Source: Cochliopodium minus (taxonomy: Eukaryota; Discosea; Himatismenida; Cochliopodiidae). Taken from it: a stretch of DNA of 44,526 nucleotides. Below the pieces are notes generated by a model. The model was not told the DNA's origin, did not search any database, and was given only the letters and a program-made list of their open reading frames with translations. The translations under genes were made by a program, and so were the position numbers. How positions within the stretch are numbered: position 1 is the first letter of the stretch; every line of letters begins with the position of its first letter. The stretch is from contig JAMYWO010000300.1 of the NCBI GenBank assembly GCA_024220525.1, positions 1 to 44,526 on the forward strand. The letters run 5' to 3'. Shown piece after piece: positions 1 through 11,586 of this stretch.

Positions 1-70
1 AAAATAAAAATAAAAATAAAAATAAAAATAAAAATAAAAATAAAAATAAAAATAAAAATAAAAATAAAAG
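1..70. repeat. (TAAAAA)n hexamer microsatellite
   Basis: About eleven near-perfect copies of a six-base A-rich unit open the window, degrading into AT-rich sequence by about position 75. It lies upstream of a T-rich acceptor at 131-141, so it most likely sits inside an intron of the DUF547 gene. Simple expansion by slippage is the likely origin, and the copy number may be unreliable in an assembly. Confidence 0.9.
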
Positions 71-141
71 TAAAAATTTGATATAAAAATAATAAAAAAT
101 ATAATGAATAAAAATAAATTATTCAACATTCTTTCTTTTAG

Positions 142-1352
142 CAAAAACAACAACACCACCAAACAACTCCAAATCCACTTTTTTCCAGAACAACTCTTAC
201 TTGATTGGAGGAGAGTCCTTCTCTTTGAACGAGATTTACCACGGCATTTTGAGAGGAAACACAAAAAACAACCCTCATGGAACCCCTGTCTTTGCACAAG
301 GTGAAAAGAAAAAAATCATTTATTTTAAAATTTTTTATATTTTTATTTCTTTTTGTTTTATATTTTTATGTAAATTTAATTTTTCAATTAATTTTATTGG
401 TTTTTTATTTTTTTATATCAAATTATTTTATTTTTTTTTTTTTTAAAAAAAAATTTTTTTTTATTATAATTTTAATTTTTTTTTGTTATTTTTTGTTTTT
501 TATTTTTTATATTTTTATTTTTTATATTTTATATTTTTTTATTTTTTGTTCCAAAATTAATTAATGTGTTATTTTTATTTTTTTTAATTTTTTATTTTTT
601 ATTTCTTAGGCGATGATCGTACATCCTACTGCGTTTTCGAAGAGAAGCAGTTCGACCAGCGCATCCACTTTGTGATCCTCTCAGGAACCTCCAGCTCTCC
701 CATTGCTAGAATCCTCCAACCTGCTACCGTTGACCAACAACTCCAAAAGGTAAAATAAATTTATAAATTTTTCGTGTAAATTTTTTTAATTTTTATTATA
801 AAGCTGATTTTTTATTTCTATTTCTATTTTTAATATTTTAAAAATTTTTTTTTTTATTTATTTTTTTAATTTTTGATTTTTTATTTTTGATTTTAATATT
901 TTGATTTAATTAAAAATTTTGAAAATTTTTGTTTTTTATTTTTTATTTTTTATTTTGATAAAAATTTTGATTTAATTAAAAATTTTCAAATATTTTTTTA
1001 TTTTTTATTTTGATTTTGTTAATTTTATTTAAATTTTTTACTCTTTATTCTTTATATTTTTTTGATTTTATTTTTGTTTTTAAAATCTTATTTTCAAAAA
1101 AAAAAGGCTGTAGAGGAGCACTTGGAGGAAGATTTTTCATACTCCCTCTCTAAGAACTTCATCCAGATTCCCTACATCATGCAGTTTTACAAACCAGACT
1201 TTGGCAAAGACAACAACGCCCTCTTTCAATGGATCAGCAAGTTTGTATCTGAGGAGATCCAGAAGATCATCCGTCTCATGCTCACTTTGAGTCCTCATCT
1301 TAAGTCCAAGGAGTTTTCTTGGGAAGCTTCTGCTCCCAAACTGTTTTTCTGA
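142..1352 (+). CDS. DUF547 domain protein, 3' part (5' end outside window)
   Basis: Three exons are visible: 142-300, 610-749 and 1107-1352, with GT-AG introns at 301-609 and 750-1106 and matching phases at both joins. The first visible exon begins after a T-rich acceptor (ctttcttttag), so the start codon lies upstream of the window. The protein carries the DUF547 hallmarks: GGESFSLNEIYHGILRGN near the start of the visible part, then RIHFVILSGTSSSPIARI in the second exon, where many family members have an NCGAKSCPP-type segment, then a YKPDFG-like strand before the C-terminus. DUF547 has no settled biochemical role; in plants and protists it is often attached to other domains, so the missing N-terminus could hold one. 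The Cys of the usual NCG segment is replaced by Ser here. The stop is TGA at 1350-1352. Family assignment is firm; function is unknown. Confidence 0.8.
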
Positions 1353-1640
1353 AATTTCCTTTTGATTTTTTTCAATTTCATAAAATATTTTGGACTTTTT
1401 AAAAAATGATATCATAAAAATAAAATTCGAACATTTGAAATGAGTATTTTGCAATCAGAAAATGGCTGAATTTGGAAATTGTATATTGAAATCTGAATTA
1501 TGAAATCAAAATTAGCTCATTTCAGATTTTGGATATTATTAAAAGGAGTAAAAATTAATTACCCCTTTGAATTTTTTCTTTTGAGGAAAAAAAAAATTGT
1601 GTTTTTTCAAAGGTTATTAAAATGAAAAAAAAAAAAAAAA

Positions 1641-3383
1641 ATGGATTCCAAAGATTTTGATTTTAAGACAAATTATGAAGAGAAAACAATGGATTCTATT
1701 GCAGTTGATAGAATGAAAACTGATACAAAATCCATGACTTCGTCCAAGACTTCATCCATGACTTCGTCTAAGACTCACCCTAAAAAAGAAAGATATTTCC
1801 CATCTGATGTCAGTGAGTTAAGTTCAATTGAAAAGAGTATCAAAGAAAATAAATCTGAATCCTCCGAAACTTACAAGACAAAAGAAGAGGAAAAAAAAGA
1901 CCTAATAAAAAGGAAAGAAGAAATCAAAGACTTATTCAAAATAATTTCAAAAAGTGAACAAATTGACCTTGTTTTCTTGCTTGATACCACTGGATCAATG
2001 GGGAGTTGGATACATGAAGTTAAAGAGTCTATTTATCTATTAAATCAAAGACTGAAGAAAAATTATTCTGATTTGAAGATACAAACATCATTTGTAGGAT
2101 ATAAAGATTTTGATGTGAAAGAAACAGTTAGAACAGAAGTTCTCCAATTTACTGAGAGTAGATCAGAATTTAGAGATTTTGTTTCAAATATTAAAGCTTC
2201 AGGGGGAGGGGATACACCAGAGGACGTTTTTTCAGGAATTGAACAAGTATTATCTCTTAAATGGAGACAAGGTGGAACACGTATAATGATACATATAGCT
2301 GATGCACCTGTTCATGGAAATAGATTCCATTCATCATCAATGGAAGATGATTATCCAGATTCTGATCCTAAAGGAAGAACATGTGAGAATCTGATGGAAA
2401 GATTGTCAAAAATAGGAATCCAATATTTCTTTGGATACATAATTCCAGAAAATACGAATCAAATGATAGATGAATTCAATAAAGTTTTGAAAAATGTTGG
2501 CTCTAATAATCAAATAATCCAATTTGATTCGAAGGATCCATCTTCAATAACTGAATCTACCTACCTTGCTGTGACTCAATCAGTTCAAACTACAATTGGT
2601 GAGCTATCAGAAAAAAAAAAAAGATCACTAAGGGAATTTATAATTTCGAATCATATTCCGAATTGGGAAATTATTACTGAAGAAAAATGTCAGGTAATCG
2701 GATTCTCTCTTCCTAAAACAATAGAAGAAGTAATCGGTTATGGTTCCACACTCAAACCAAAAGAGCTAACATTATCATTTAAAATAGCTCCTAATCCATT
2801 TGCACAAGGTGCAACTAGAATAGCTTACAAAGCCTATCATGTTTCCCACAAAAAAGAGGTGGTGTTGAAAGAATCCAAGTGGGTGGGTGGTAGAAGCAAC
2901 TCTAAGAAAGCATATCTTGAAGATATGCAAACTCAAACAGTTGCAGCCCTCTTTTCAAAGTTTTTTAATGAAGAAAGCACTTTTTCTTTTAAAATAAAAT
3001 TTGCAGTTGCTAAATTAATCCAATTTAAGGAATCAACTGCTCCTAAGTATATGGCTTTGGAACCTCTTATAAGAGGGGAATACAAGAAATTTAACAACAA
3101 TGGTGGATGGATTTGCGATACAGAGGAGGGAAAAATATTGTCCTCTTTTTCTCATTGGACATTTAAAAAATCAAACAGAAATATGATGGTAGTTGATTTA
3201 CAGGGAGTCGTGAGTAAAGGGGATTATTTTCTGACCGATCCTGCGATTCACAGTAGAGATATTCTGAGATTTGGAAAGACAAATTTGGGAATTCCTGGAA
3301 TGAAGAGATTCTTTAAAACGCATGTTTGCAATGAATACTGCAAAAAACTTGGAATTGATGGTTTTACTTTAGAAAAGATATAA
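1641..3383 (+). CDS. VWA domain plus alpha-kinase (VwkA-like atypical kinase)
   Basis: Single exon, 580 residues, starting at an ATG behind a long A run. Residues 1-100 are a Ser/Thr/Lys-rich disordered head with a short SMTSSKT-type repeat. A von Willebrand A domain follows (about 108-310) with an intact metal-site motif DTTGSM at 115-120. The alpha-kinase domain spans about 375-572: glycine-rich GATRIA (390-395), candidate catalytic Lys410 in VVLKES, FSHWTF at 503-508, the VVDLQG motif with Asp519 and Gln521, LTDPAIHS at 531-538, the G-rich GKTNLGIPG segment at 545-553, and zinc-site residues H561, C563 and C567. This order is that of VwkA, an alpha-kinase of Dictyostelium that influences myosin II abundance and assembly. 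All key residues are present, so it should be active. Substrate is not shown by the sequence; myosin heavy chain or EF2 are candidates by family only. Confidence 0.92.
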   Translation: MDSKDFDFKTNYEEKTMDSIAVDRMKTDTKSMTSSKTSSMTSSKTHPKKERYFPSDVSELSSIEKSIKENKSESSETYKTKEEEKKDLIKRKEEIKDLFKIISKSEQIDLVFLLDTTGSMGSWIHEVKESIYLLNQRLKKNYSDLKIQTSFVGYKDFDVKETVRTEVLQFTESRSEFRDFVSNIKASGGGDTPEDVFSGIEQVLSLKWRQGGTRIMIHIADAPVHGNRFHSSSMEDDYPDSDPKGRTCENLMERLSKIGIQYFFGYIIPENTNQMIDEFNKVLKNVGSNNQIIQFDSKDPSSITESTYLAVTQSVQTTIGELSEKKKRSLREFIISNHIPNWEIITEEKCQVIGFSLPKTIEEVIGYGSTLKPKELTLSFKIAPNPFAQGATRIAYKAYHVSHKKEVVLKESKWVGGRSNSKKAYLEDMQTQTVAALFSKFFNEESTFSFKIKFAVAKLIQFKESTAPKYMALEPLIRGEYKKFNNNGGWICDTEEGKILSSFSHWTFKKSNRNMMVVDLQGVVSKGDYFLTDPAIHSRDILRFGKTNLGIPGMKRFFKTHVCNEYCKKLGIDGFTLEKI

Positions 3384-3460
3384 CAAACTCTGATTGTGTT
3401 GATTCTTTCTGTTATACTGATTTTATTAAGAATTAAAAGAAAAATTAAATTTTAAAAAAA

Positions 3461-5106
3461 ATGGAAGACATATTTTCTAAAGAAAAATGGGATACAATAT
3501 TGAAAGCTTATAGGTTCCAATCAAAATATATTTTCTTGATCTTAATTTTATTTAATGAAGATGTATGCTCCCTTACAAAAATTTGTTGGGGATTTTTGAA
3601 AAATCATTCGAGGGAGAGGATTGGCATTCAATAGAGATCCAAACTAAATTCCACGAATATATCCTGCAAGATCAATTGACCATTAAATTCCCTCCGTCAA
3701 ATAAATACCGCAAGAATCTGATCAAATTATATATCCAATCTATAGAGAAAAGCAGGGAGGAGACATATGAACCCATCTATCATCATTATCTCGAATTATT
3801 GGCGCTGGAGAATAATTTCGATCAATTCGATCTCAATGATAGCGTGAAGAACGATATCTGCTACAAAACCTTTGATATAAATCAAGATGATCACATCACC
3901 ATCAAATTACATGAAAAATTCAGCAATGTGGGGCTCACCGATTGGTATTTACGATAAAAAAAAAAATCTTTTTTTTATTGAAAAAAAATAATGATTTGAT
4001 AGGGAAGCAGGTATATCAAATAAAATATAACGAATATAGATTAAAAGAGATATCAAATTATTATAATAAATTAATACTGAAACAAAGTCGTAAATTTTAG
4101 ACAAGCCTAGAAACTGTTCAAATAAAAAAATTGTATTCACAAAAAAATAAAATTAATTTAAAGCCAAATTGTTTAGTCATCATATCATTTGTTTCTTTTC
4201 TATAAATAATTTTAAATTCATGATTTTTTTTTTTAAAAGGATATCTTTTTGCTGAGTACGTCTTAACAAAAAAGTAAAATTTCATTTTTAAACATTTCTT
4301 TTATTTTTTAACATTTTTAATTTTTAATTTCCATTTTTTCATAGAGAACTCTTCTCTGGCAAGCGCATTCTCGAATTGGGATCAGGCATTGGTTTCACCG
4401 GGATGGTGATGAATTTGGTATCTCCTGAACACCTTGTACTAACAGACTACACTGAAAAGATAATGAATTTAATGAAAGATAACTTGGAAATAAGTAAAAA
4501 AAAAAAAAATATATAAAAATATATTCTTATTATTTAAAAGAATTATAAATATTAAAAAAAAAAATGTATAAAAGAATTATAAATATTAAAAAAAAAATGA
4601 TTTTAATTTTGATTTGTTTTCATTCTATTAAATAAATGTTGCCAACAATTTTTTTATTTTATCAAAAATTAATTAATTTCATTTTATTTTTCTCTCCAAA
4701 AGACCAACTCGATTTCCAGTTCCTCAAAGAAAAGGAACTCCCCCAAACCAAAAAAAGCCTCGAGATCATGGAGCTTAACTGGCTCAAATTCTCTGACAAC
4801 TCCGCCTTTCTCTCCTACCTCGAGCCACAACTCATCCTTGGTTGTGATATCATCTACGACATCGATTTGCACCATCATTTGCTCAATACTATCTGTTTTT
4901 TCGTCAATAAATATAACGATGTGCAAGTTTATTTGGCTAATGCCATCAGGACTTTGGAGACTTTTAATTGCTTCATGGAGCTTTCTCGTGAGAAGGGTTT
5001 GGACGTCGTGGAGGTTGATGTGGATGAGAATATTCAAAACTCTTTTTTTCATTATGAGAAAAGGTGCTCTGAAATCAAGATTTTGAAGCTCACAAAGAAA
5101 TTGTGA
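3461..5106 (+). CDS. EEF2KMT: EEF2KMT/FAM86-type elongation factor 2 lysine methyltransferase
   Basis: Six exons: 3461-3513, 3561-3944, 4003-4010, 4240-4273, 4345-4493, 4703-5106; total 1032 nt, 343 residues, close to the roughly 330 of human EEF2KMT. The family transfers methyl from SAM to a lysine of elongation factor 2 in the cytosol. Motifs seen: ITIKLHEKFSNVGLTDW before the domain, SAM motif I as LELGSGIGFTG (about 169-179), the post-I Asp in LVLTDY, the NW motif, and GCDIIYD as the DxxY-like element. Exons 2 and 4 cannot be joined directly; only the 8-nt exon GGAAGCAG with flanking AG and GT restores phase, giving WEAGYLFAEY, which lines up with WDAALYLAEW of the human protein. The start is the first in-frame ATG behind an A run. 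The 47-nt first intron has an unusual GTTCCA donor. An alpha-kinase gene lies just upstream on the same strand. Confidence 0.88.
4003..4010 (+). other. 8-nt microexon of the EEF2KMT gene
   Basis: GGAAGCAG, preceded by TTGATAG and followed by GTATAT. It completes the Trp codon split at 3944, adds Glu-Ala, and starts the Gly codon finished at 4240. Without it the downstream exon reads into a stop after about five codons. The encoded residues fit the conserved spacing of the family at this point. Confidence 0.8.
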
Positions 5107-5273
5107 AGCCATTTTGAATTTATTTATCTTTTTTTTTTATCTTTTTTTATTTATTTGATTAAAAAAAATCATTCAAATACAAATCATGATTAAAATTTTT
5201 TGAACGCAACTTGTAAAATTTCAAAGAAAAAAAGAATTATTTGAGAAATAGATTTGAGAAAAATATAAAAAAA

Positions 5274-8200
5274 ATGAAAAATAATAAATCTGGTGAAAAA
5301 AAGACACATACTCATCATAATGCCAAAAATGTTGAAAAATTAGATCCTAGATTCAAAACTGATGAGAGATTCATCCCCATCTCCAGAAAATTCAAAAAAA
5401 CAACAATTGATAAAGAAAGATTTGGAGATTTATTCAAAAAGGATTCCTTCCAAACAAGAGGTATATTTTAAAATTCCCTTTGACATAAAACATATTAATA
5501 TTGATCTTTAATAAAACTTAAATTACAGCAAAAATAAATCAATATGGTGAAAAGATCGATATCAAACAGAGAAATAAGGAGGATTATAAAAGATTTTATG
5601 ATATGGACGATTCAGAAGTGGATGATCAGGATATTGATGATTCAGAAGAAATCAGCCAAGGTAAATAAAAAATTATTTTATTCACTGAAAAATTCAATAA
5701 ACATTTTTATTGTATATAAAGATAAGAAAACATCTAAAACAAAAAATAAAAAAAGACAAAACAAAGAAGAGGAAGATCAAAGTCAAGAAGATGAGAAAGA
5801 TGACAACAGTGATACAAGTTCCACTGAACTTTACGACAGCGAACAAGAATCAGAGTCCATAGAAATGAGAATCAAATATGACGTGATCGAAGACTCCACC
5901 AACCGTATCGCCATCGTAAATTGCGATTGGCAAAAAACTTCCGCAGTAGATCTTTTGATCATTCTCAGATCTTTTTGCCCTAAAAACGGATTTGTAAAAT
6001 TATTATTCACTTTTATTTTTATTTTAATTATTTTCTATTTTACTATTTTCTTATTAACTTCATTTTTAAAAATTTATTTTTTTCTTCATTATATTTTATA
6101 ATTATTTTTTATTTGTTATTATTTTATTTATTTATTATTTATTTTTTTCTTCATTATTTTTTAATTTTATTTTTTTCCAAAAGGTAAAATCTGTTTCTAT
6201 ATATCCTTCTGAATTCGGTATCAAGAGAATGGAAGAAGAAAACGAGAAGGGACCCAACGTTTTGGGAGATTTGAAATATCTAAAAGACAAATCCAAGTTT
6301 GGCGACGACATCAACGATGATTCCGAAGAAGAGGAGATCGAAGAGAACGCTCAAAAAACTAAGCAAGATGATGATGAGTTTTTGAAAGATCATCAAACAA
6401 GAATCAAACTTAGAAGATATGAACACGAAAAACTCAAGTAAAAATTTTTTAAAATAAATTTAAGAATGTTATTAAACATGCAATCAAATTATAATATTTT
6501 AAATGTTAATTTAATTAAATATTAATCAAAAAGTACCGGAAATATTAACGAATTTCGCAATTTCCTTTTTGATTGTTTTATGTTATAATATCATTTTAAT
6601 TTTTTTTTTTAATTTTTATACACCTATATTTTTCTTTTATTTCAATTTTTTTAAAAAATTAGATATTTTTATGCCGTATGTGAGTGTGACAACAATGAAA
6701 CCGCATCAGCAATCTTCAAAGCATGCGATGGGCAAGAGATTAACAGAACAGGAACCAACTTCGAGATGAGTTTCGTTTCCGACGACACCGTCTTTCCAAG
6801 ACAACCTAAGGAGGTCGCTGACAAAGTTCCTCTCAACTACAAAACTCCTGAATGGACCAATGATCTCCAATTAACTAGCGTCAATCTAAGGTTCATTTTT
6901 TTTGAAACTTACTTTTTTTTTTCAATTTTTAATTTTAATTTTCTTCCTTTTTCCATTTTTTCGTTTCATTTATTTGAAAAAAATTTCTATAGATTTCAAA
7001 AAAATAATTTTCAATTTATTATTTTTATTATTAAATTATTTTATTGTCATGAAAACAAATTTTTATTTTGTTTTTGTTTTGGTTAGATGGGACGAGACTG
7101 ATCACAAAAGATTGAGTATCACCACCAAAAAACTTGACCCTAATGAAATCCCTGATGAAACAGACTATGAAGCTTATCTCGCTTCTTCAGACTCTTCATC
7201 TATCGAAGTGTCTGATCATTCTGACGAAGGTGAGACAATATTTTTCTCATTACAATAAATAACGAGAAATAAAATTTTTTAAATTTAGTTTTACCATTTT
7301 TACCATTAAAATTTTTTTATTCCAAAATAAATTTTGATCCGGGAAATTCTAGAATTTAATAAATTTAAATTACATGAGTTTTTTTAAAAAAAAATCATTA
7401 ATTTTAACAAATTTTAAATAATATCAAAAAATCATAAATTTTATTTTAATGAAATAATAGATCTCACATCCCTCAAAAGCAGGAAATTGGAAGCCAAAAA
7501 GAAAAAAATCAGGGAAAAATACGCCAGTCTTTTGAACGATGAAAATGCAAGTGATGAGGAGCATGGTAACTCCCAGGTGGAGGAGCAAAGTGAGGAGATG
7601 GTTGTCACTTTCAAGGCTGGTCTTTCTGAGTCTACTCAAAATATCATTGACAAAAAAAAATCTAAACACGTAAAAAAAAAAAGATAAAAATAATCAAATA
7701 AAATAAATTAACTATTTAAAATCAATTGTAAAATAATTTATATTAATTAAAATTTAAAAAAACATAAAAATAAAAATGAAAATAAATAAAAGATTAAAAA
7801 ATGTAATAAATGTAAAATAAAATTCAAAAAAAAAAAATCTAAAATGAAAAAAAATTAAAATTTTAAGTAAATAATAAAATAGTTTAAAATCCTGACTGAA
7901 AAAAATTTTTTTTTAGGAGAAAAACGAAACAATGTGGGAGAAGAACGCCCGAAAATTGGCAGAGAAAAAAGAGAAAAGAAAACAAGAGAAGAAACAAAAC
8001 TCTGATAAAATTGACGATGACTTAATCATCTCTGGTGGTATCGCTACCGATCAGCTCAAGCAGATGAAGAAGAAGGAAAAGAAGAAAAAAAAGAAAAAAA
8101 CTGCAGAGGAGATTAGAAAAGAGAATGAGGAGAAGGCTGAGCTTGAGTTATTAATGCTCGACGAAAACAATATTGAAAAAAAAGGTATTATTATTTTATT

Positions 8201-8800
8201 GTTTTAAATTTTTAATTTATCTTTTTTTTTTTTCTTTTATTCAATTAAAATCTGTTGTCAATTATTTAATAAAATTTTTTACATTTTAATTTTCTTGAAT
8301 TAATTAATTTCAAATACTAAATTAAGACTTATTTTTTTAAATATTTATTTTCATTTTTTTATTACTTTTTATAGTTTTTTCATTCTCTTTTCATTAATGT
8401 TATAATTGTTCTTTTTTTTTTTTTTTTTGTAAAAGGATACAATCTCAAATCCATGATTGATGATGGCAAGAAAAAAAAGAAGAACCGCCAAGATGACACT
8501 TTCAAATTAGACATTCAAGATCCCAGATTCAAAAACCTCTACAACCAAGAATACGGAATTGATCCCAACGATCCAAAGTACAAAAAGACCGACAACATGT
8601 CCCATCTCATGAAACACATTCGTGAAAACAGACCCAACGTTGAAAAAGACAAGCAGGCGAAGATGAATGTCAATCTCGATGTTGTTACTAACTCTGTTGG
8701 CTCTTCTCAGCAGGAGCTCGATTTGTTGATCAACTCTGTCAAGAGGAAGTCTGAGAAGAGGCTCAAGAAGATCAACAAGAAGGGAAAATTCAATAAATGA
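5274..8800 (+). CDS. ESF1: ESF1 homologue, 18S rRNA processing factor
   Basis: Nine exons: 5274-5460, 5529-5660, 5722-5993, 6184-6437, 6663-6890, 7087-7229, 7461-7669, 7917-8184, 8436-8800; 2058 nt in all, 685 residues. ESF1 acts in the nucleolus in early cleavages that make 18S rRNA. The N-terminus has the family signature DPRFKTDERF followed by FKKTTIDKERFGDLF. A long acidic and lysine-rich segment (third and fourth exons) surrounds the RRM-like core: RIAIVNCDWQKTSAVDLLIILRSF, then VKSVSIYPSEFGIKRM, and AVCECDNNETASAIFKACDG. A DETDHKR stretch follows, then a basic coiled region and the C-terminal NUC153-type motif DPRFKNLYNQEYGIDPNDPKY, ending in a poly-Lys tail typical of nucleolar proteins. 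The start at 5274 follows an A run and gives the conserved N-terminus. All nine phases agree. Confidence in the identity is high; exact ends of the AT-rich introns could shift by a few bases. Confidence 0.92.
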
Positions 8801-9007
8801 TTTTGTTCAAATTAAAAAAAAATAAAACTTTATTTAAATTAAAGTTCAAACATCTTTCATTGAGTGAAAATCTACAAGGAAATCTTTTAAATTCGGGAAA
8901 GATTATTTCTCTTTTTGTTACTTGATCCAAAATGTTCTATTAATTTAGATGAGGGAACACTTGAGAAATTAAGTCTCTTCCTTGAATTTTTTTGAAAATT
9001 ATTTTAA

Positions 9008-11386
9008 ATGAATAAAAAAAAGAAAATGCAAAAATCAAAATTGAAATGTGCAATCTTAATTTTGATAGTGCTCATCATTTCTGTTGGAGGTGGTTTTTTG
9101 AATAGAATCAGGGGTGGTTGGTTGAATATTGATTGGGTATATCCTGATGGAAATGCCTTTATTTATAATTTGGTTCCCAAATTTTTATATTCGTTGATCA
9201 CGGGTATATCTAACATTTACATTTATATTTTATTTTCTCATATTATATTTGTTTATATTGTTATACATTGGTATCAATTATCACATCAAAGATTATCTCT
9301 ATGCCTAATTATGAATAGATAATAATATAAATAACAATTACCACATATCCGTTTCAATATATCAAATAATTATGCTTCACAAAAATTTAATAAAGGATTT
9401 AAATATATTGATTTATAAATAATCAGCATCATTGACATGAATTAATAATATCAATTGATTGTATTTCGTTTTATATAGGAATTTTGACGGCAATATTATG
9501 CACCAAAAGAGATATACACAGAAGATTATTGATGGGATTAGGTGTGACCATATTTCTGACATTTTCTTTATATGCATCCCTTCAGCCATATCAAGTAAGG
9601 CAATAAAAAAATTTAATGAAAAATTCAAAATTTATAAAAAAGGATCTTGGAAACAATCCCAATGATTGGAAAGAGAATATGGGTAAATCAGAATTTTCAA
9701 TTGAATTTTCATTCAGTGAAAAAAAAAAAAAGAAAAGTTTTATAATTGAATTGAGAAAGATATACAGATATCATCTAAAAAATGGGTCTAGATTTATTAT
9801 TTGATTTTTTTTTCATTTGATATCTAGGCGTATTTGATTGGTTTATAGGACATAAATGTGAAGATTATAGTTTTTGGAGAAGATGGAAAAATGATTATAC
9901 TGGACTGAGGTAAAAATCCAAAGAAAACAACATCCCATTAAAATTCTACTGGATTAAAAAAAACAAAAATTAAAATTAATTTTTTATTTTATTCTTTATT
10001 TTATTTTTAATGATTATTTTTTATTTTTTATCATTTTTTTATTTTCGTTTTTATTTGCATAGTCTTATGGGGATGCTATTTATGACACCTGTGGGCCTTC
10101 TTTTTTATTATATGGGATATGGATCCACTGTGCTCTTAAATGGGGTCACCATTGGGCTCGCTTATCAAATAGGAACCGTCATACCATCTACTTCGGAAAA
10201 CTTTTTGGTAAAAAAGAAAAATAAATAAAATAAAAAAATAAAAAAAATAATAAAATAAAAAAATAAAAAAATAAAAAAAATAAAAAAATAAAAAAAATAA
10301 AAAATAAAAAAAATAAAAAATAAAAATAAAATCTGTTGGAAAATAAAAAAAAAAAATCAATAAAAAATAAAAAATAAAAAATAAAAAATAAAATCTCTTG
10401 TTAGAAAATAAAAAAAAAAAATCAACAGTCTAAATTATTCATTTTTTTTTAATTTTTTTTATTAATTTAAAATTAATATTAATTTGAAAAACATAGAAAG
10501 GACACGAACTAGGGGAACTGATATGGGGATCGTACTTGTGGCTCACCATCATTTCATCTCTCCTCACTTCCCAAATGAGAAGACCCGACAGCAAAATCCA
10601 CAGACAGTTCAACTTGGAAGAAATACAGGTCGAAAGACATGTGCGCTCCAACAATGTCCTCAAAATCTTCTTTTATTTGACACTCGTCTTTGTTTGGCTC
10701 CTCCTCTTCTTCTCTTCGATCTTTTATGGCACTGCTGCTCAGCCTGATTTGAGATTCAAGGCTCAGAGTTTGATAAGCTTGATTTTTGTCACTGTTGCCG
10801 CCGTATTTTTTGATTTTTAATTTTATTAATTTTTAATTTTTTAACCTTTTCAGTTTTTATTTTTAATTTTTTGATTTTTTCATTTTTTATTTTAAACTTT
10901 TTTTTTAAAAAGTTCATCGTCCAATTCATAAATTTCGTATACATTTACACAAAATCCCTTCAAAAAGATCTCAAACTTCCACCTGCCTTCAGAGTGCTCT
11001 TGTCCTGCTTCATGACAATATACGACCCCGAGTTTTTGGTCAAAGAAATTTCTCCCGTCATGATCTCTGAACACACAGGCAAGATCTCCTTGTCCAACAA
11101 CTACTCTCACTCAGGAGAGAATCTTAGTTTAATCAATGACGATGATATCTTTTTTACAAACAACAAAAAAGATGATTCCTCACCTCTTGATGAGGACGAT
11201 TCTGACGATAAATCTGATCCTTACTCCAACTACCACTTTTCTATGCTCTTTTTGATTGACAGCGGAGAGATCCCCTACAACTTCATCTCTTCTTTGTGCA
11301 GATTGATTGGGGTTGCTCAATGGATCGCCTTGATCGTTGTGTTGATTGTGAATATTTTCACCAACATCATCCAGGGAACATGTTGA
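9008..11386 (+). CDS. Multipass membrane protein of unknown function
   Basis: Seven exons: 9008-9203, 9479-9594, 9643-9682, 9828-9909, 10063-10207, 10497-10802, 10913-11386; 1359 nt, 452 residues. The 40-nt third exon was found because it alone bridges the phases of its neighbours. I do not recognise the family. Residues 1-25 are a Lys-rich head and a hydrophobic segment (CAILILIVLIISVGGG), followed by GFLNRIRGGWLNIDWVYPDG, a conserved-looking polar loop. About eight further hydrophobic stretches follow, for example LLMGLGVTIFLTFSLYA, MLFMTPVGLLFYYMGYG and IFFYLTLVFVWLLLFF. A cytosolic-looking acidic stretch with an NDDDIFF and DEDDSDDKSD run precedes the last hydrophobic segment (WIALIVVLIVNIFTNII). 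The first half (RIRGGW, GHKCEDYSFWRRW, GYGSTVLLNGVTIGLAYQIG) looks like one compact domain and the rest an added region. It could be a transporter or enzyme; the sequence does not decide. Confidence 0.8.
10210..10430. repeat. A-rich low-complexity tract inside an intron
   Basis: Over 200 bases of irregular AAATAAAAA units fill most of the intron at 10208-10496 of the membrane-protein gene. Within it, a segment ending in GGAAAATAAAAAAAAAAAATCAA is followed about 80 bases later by a near copy, so local duplication has occurred. Confidence 0.8.
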
Positions 11387-11586
11387 AGAGTGAGTGAGAA
11401 AAATAGTTTTAATCTGTTTGTCATAAAATTAATAAAACCAAAAAAATTTATTTTATTATAAAATCATTTTTGCTTATTTGTCGAAGATTATTCGCACATT
11501 CCATATGAAAAAGATAATTTGAAAATTTGGAAATATTTTAATTTTGATGAATTTTTGTATGATGAACCATCTGTTTATTCAACTTT

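Noticed and set aside
277-564. Phe/Ile-rich open frame resembling a membrane protein
   Set aside because: It runs through a T-rich intron of the DUF547 gene; hydrophobicity is an effect of TTT and ATT codons.
4535-4600. Duplicated AAAGAATTATAAATATT segment as a regulatory repeat
   Set aside because: Two copies lie within an intron of EEF2KMT and look like local slippage duplication.
9459-9804. Open frames overlapping exons 2 and 3 of the membrane-protein gene
   Set aside because: They are out of phase with the splice-consistent model and cross intron sequence; only the 40-nt exon 9643-9682 in another frame is supported.
10210-10430. Possible telomere-like or centromeric repeat
   Set aside because: Units are irregular A-rich slippage products confined to one intron.
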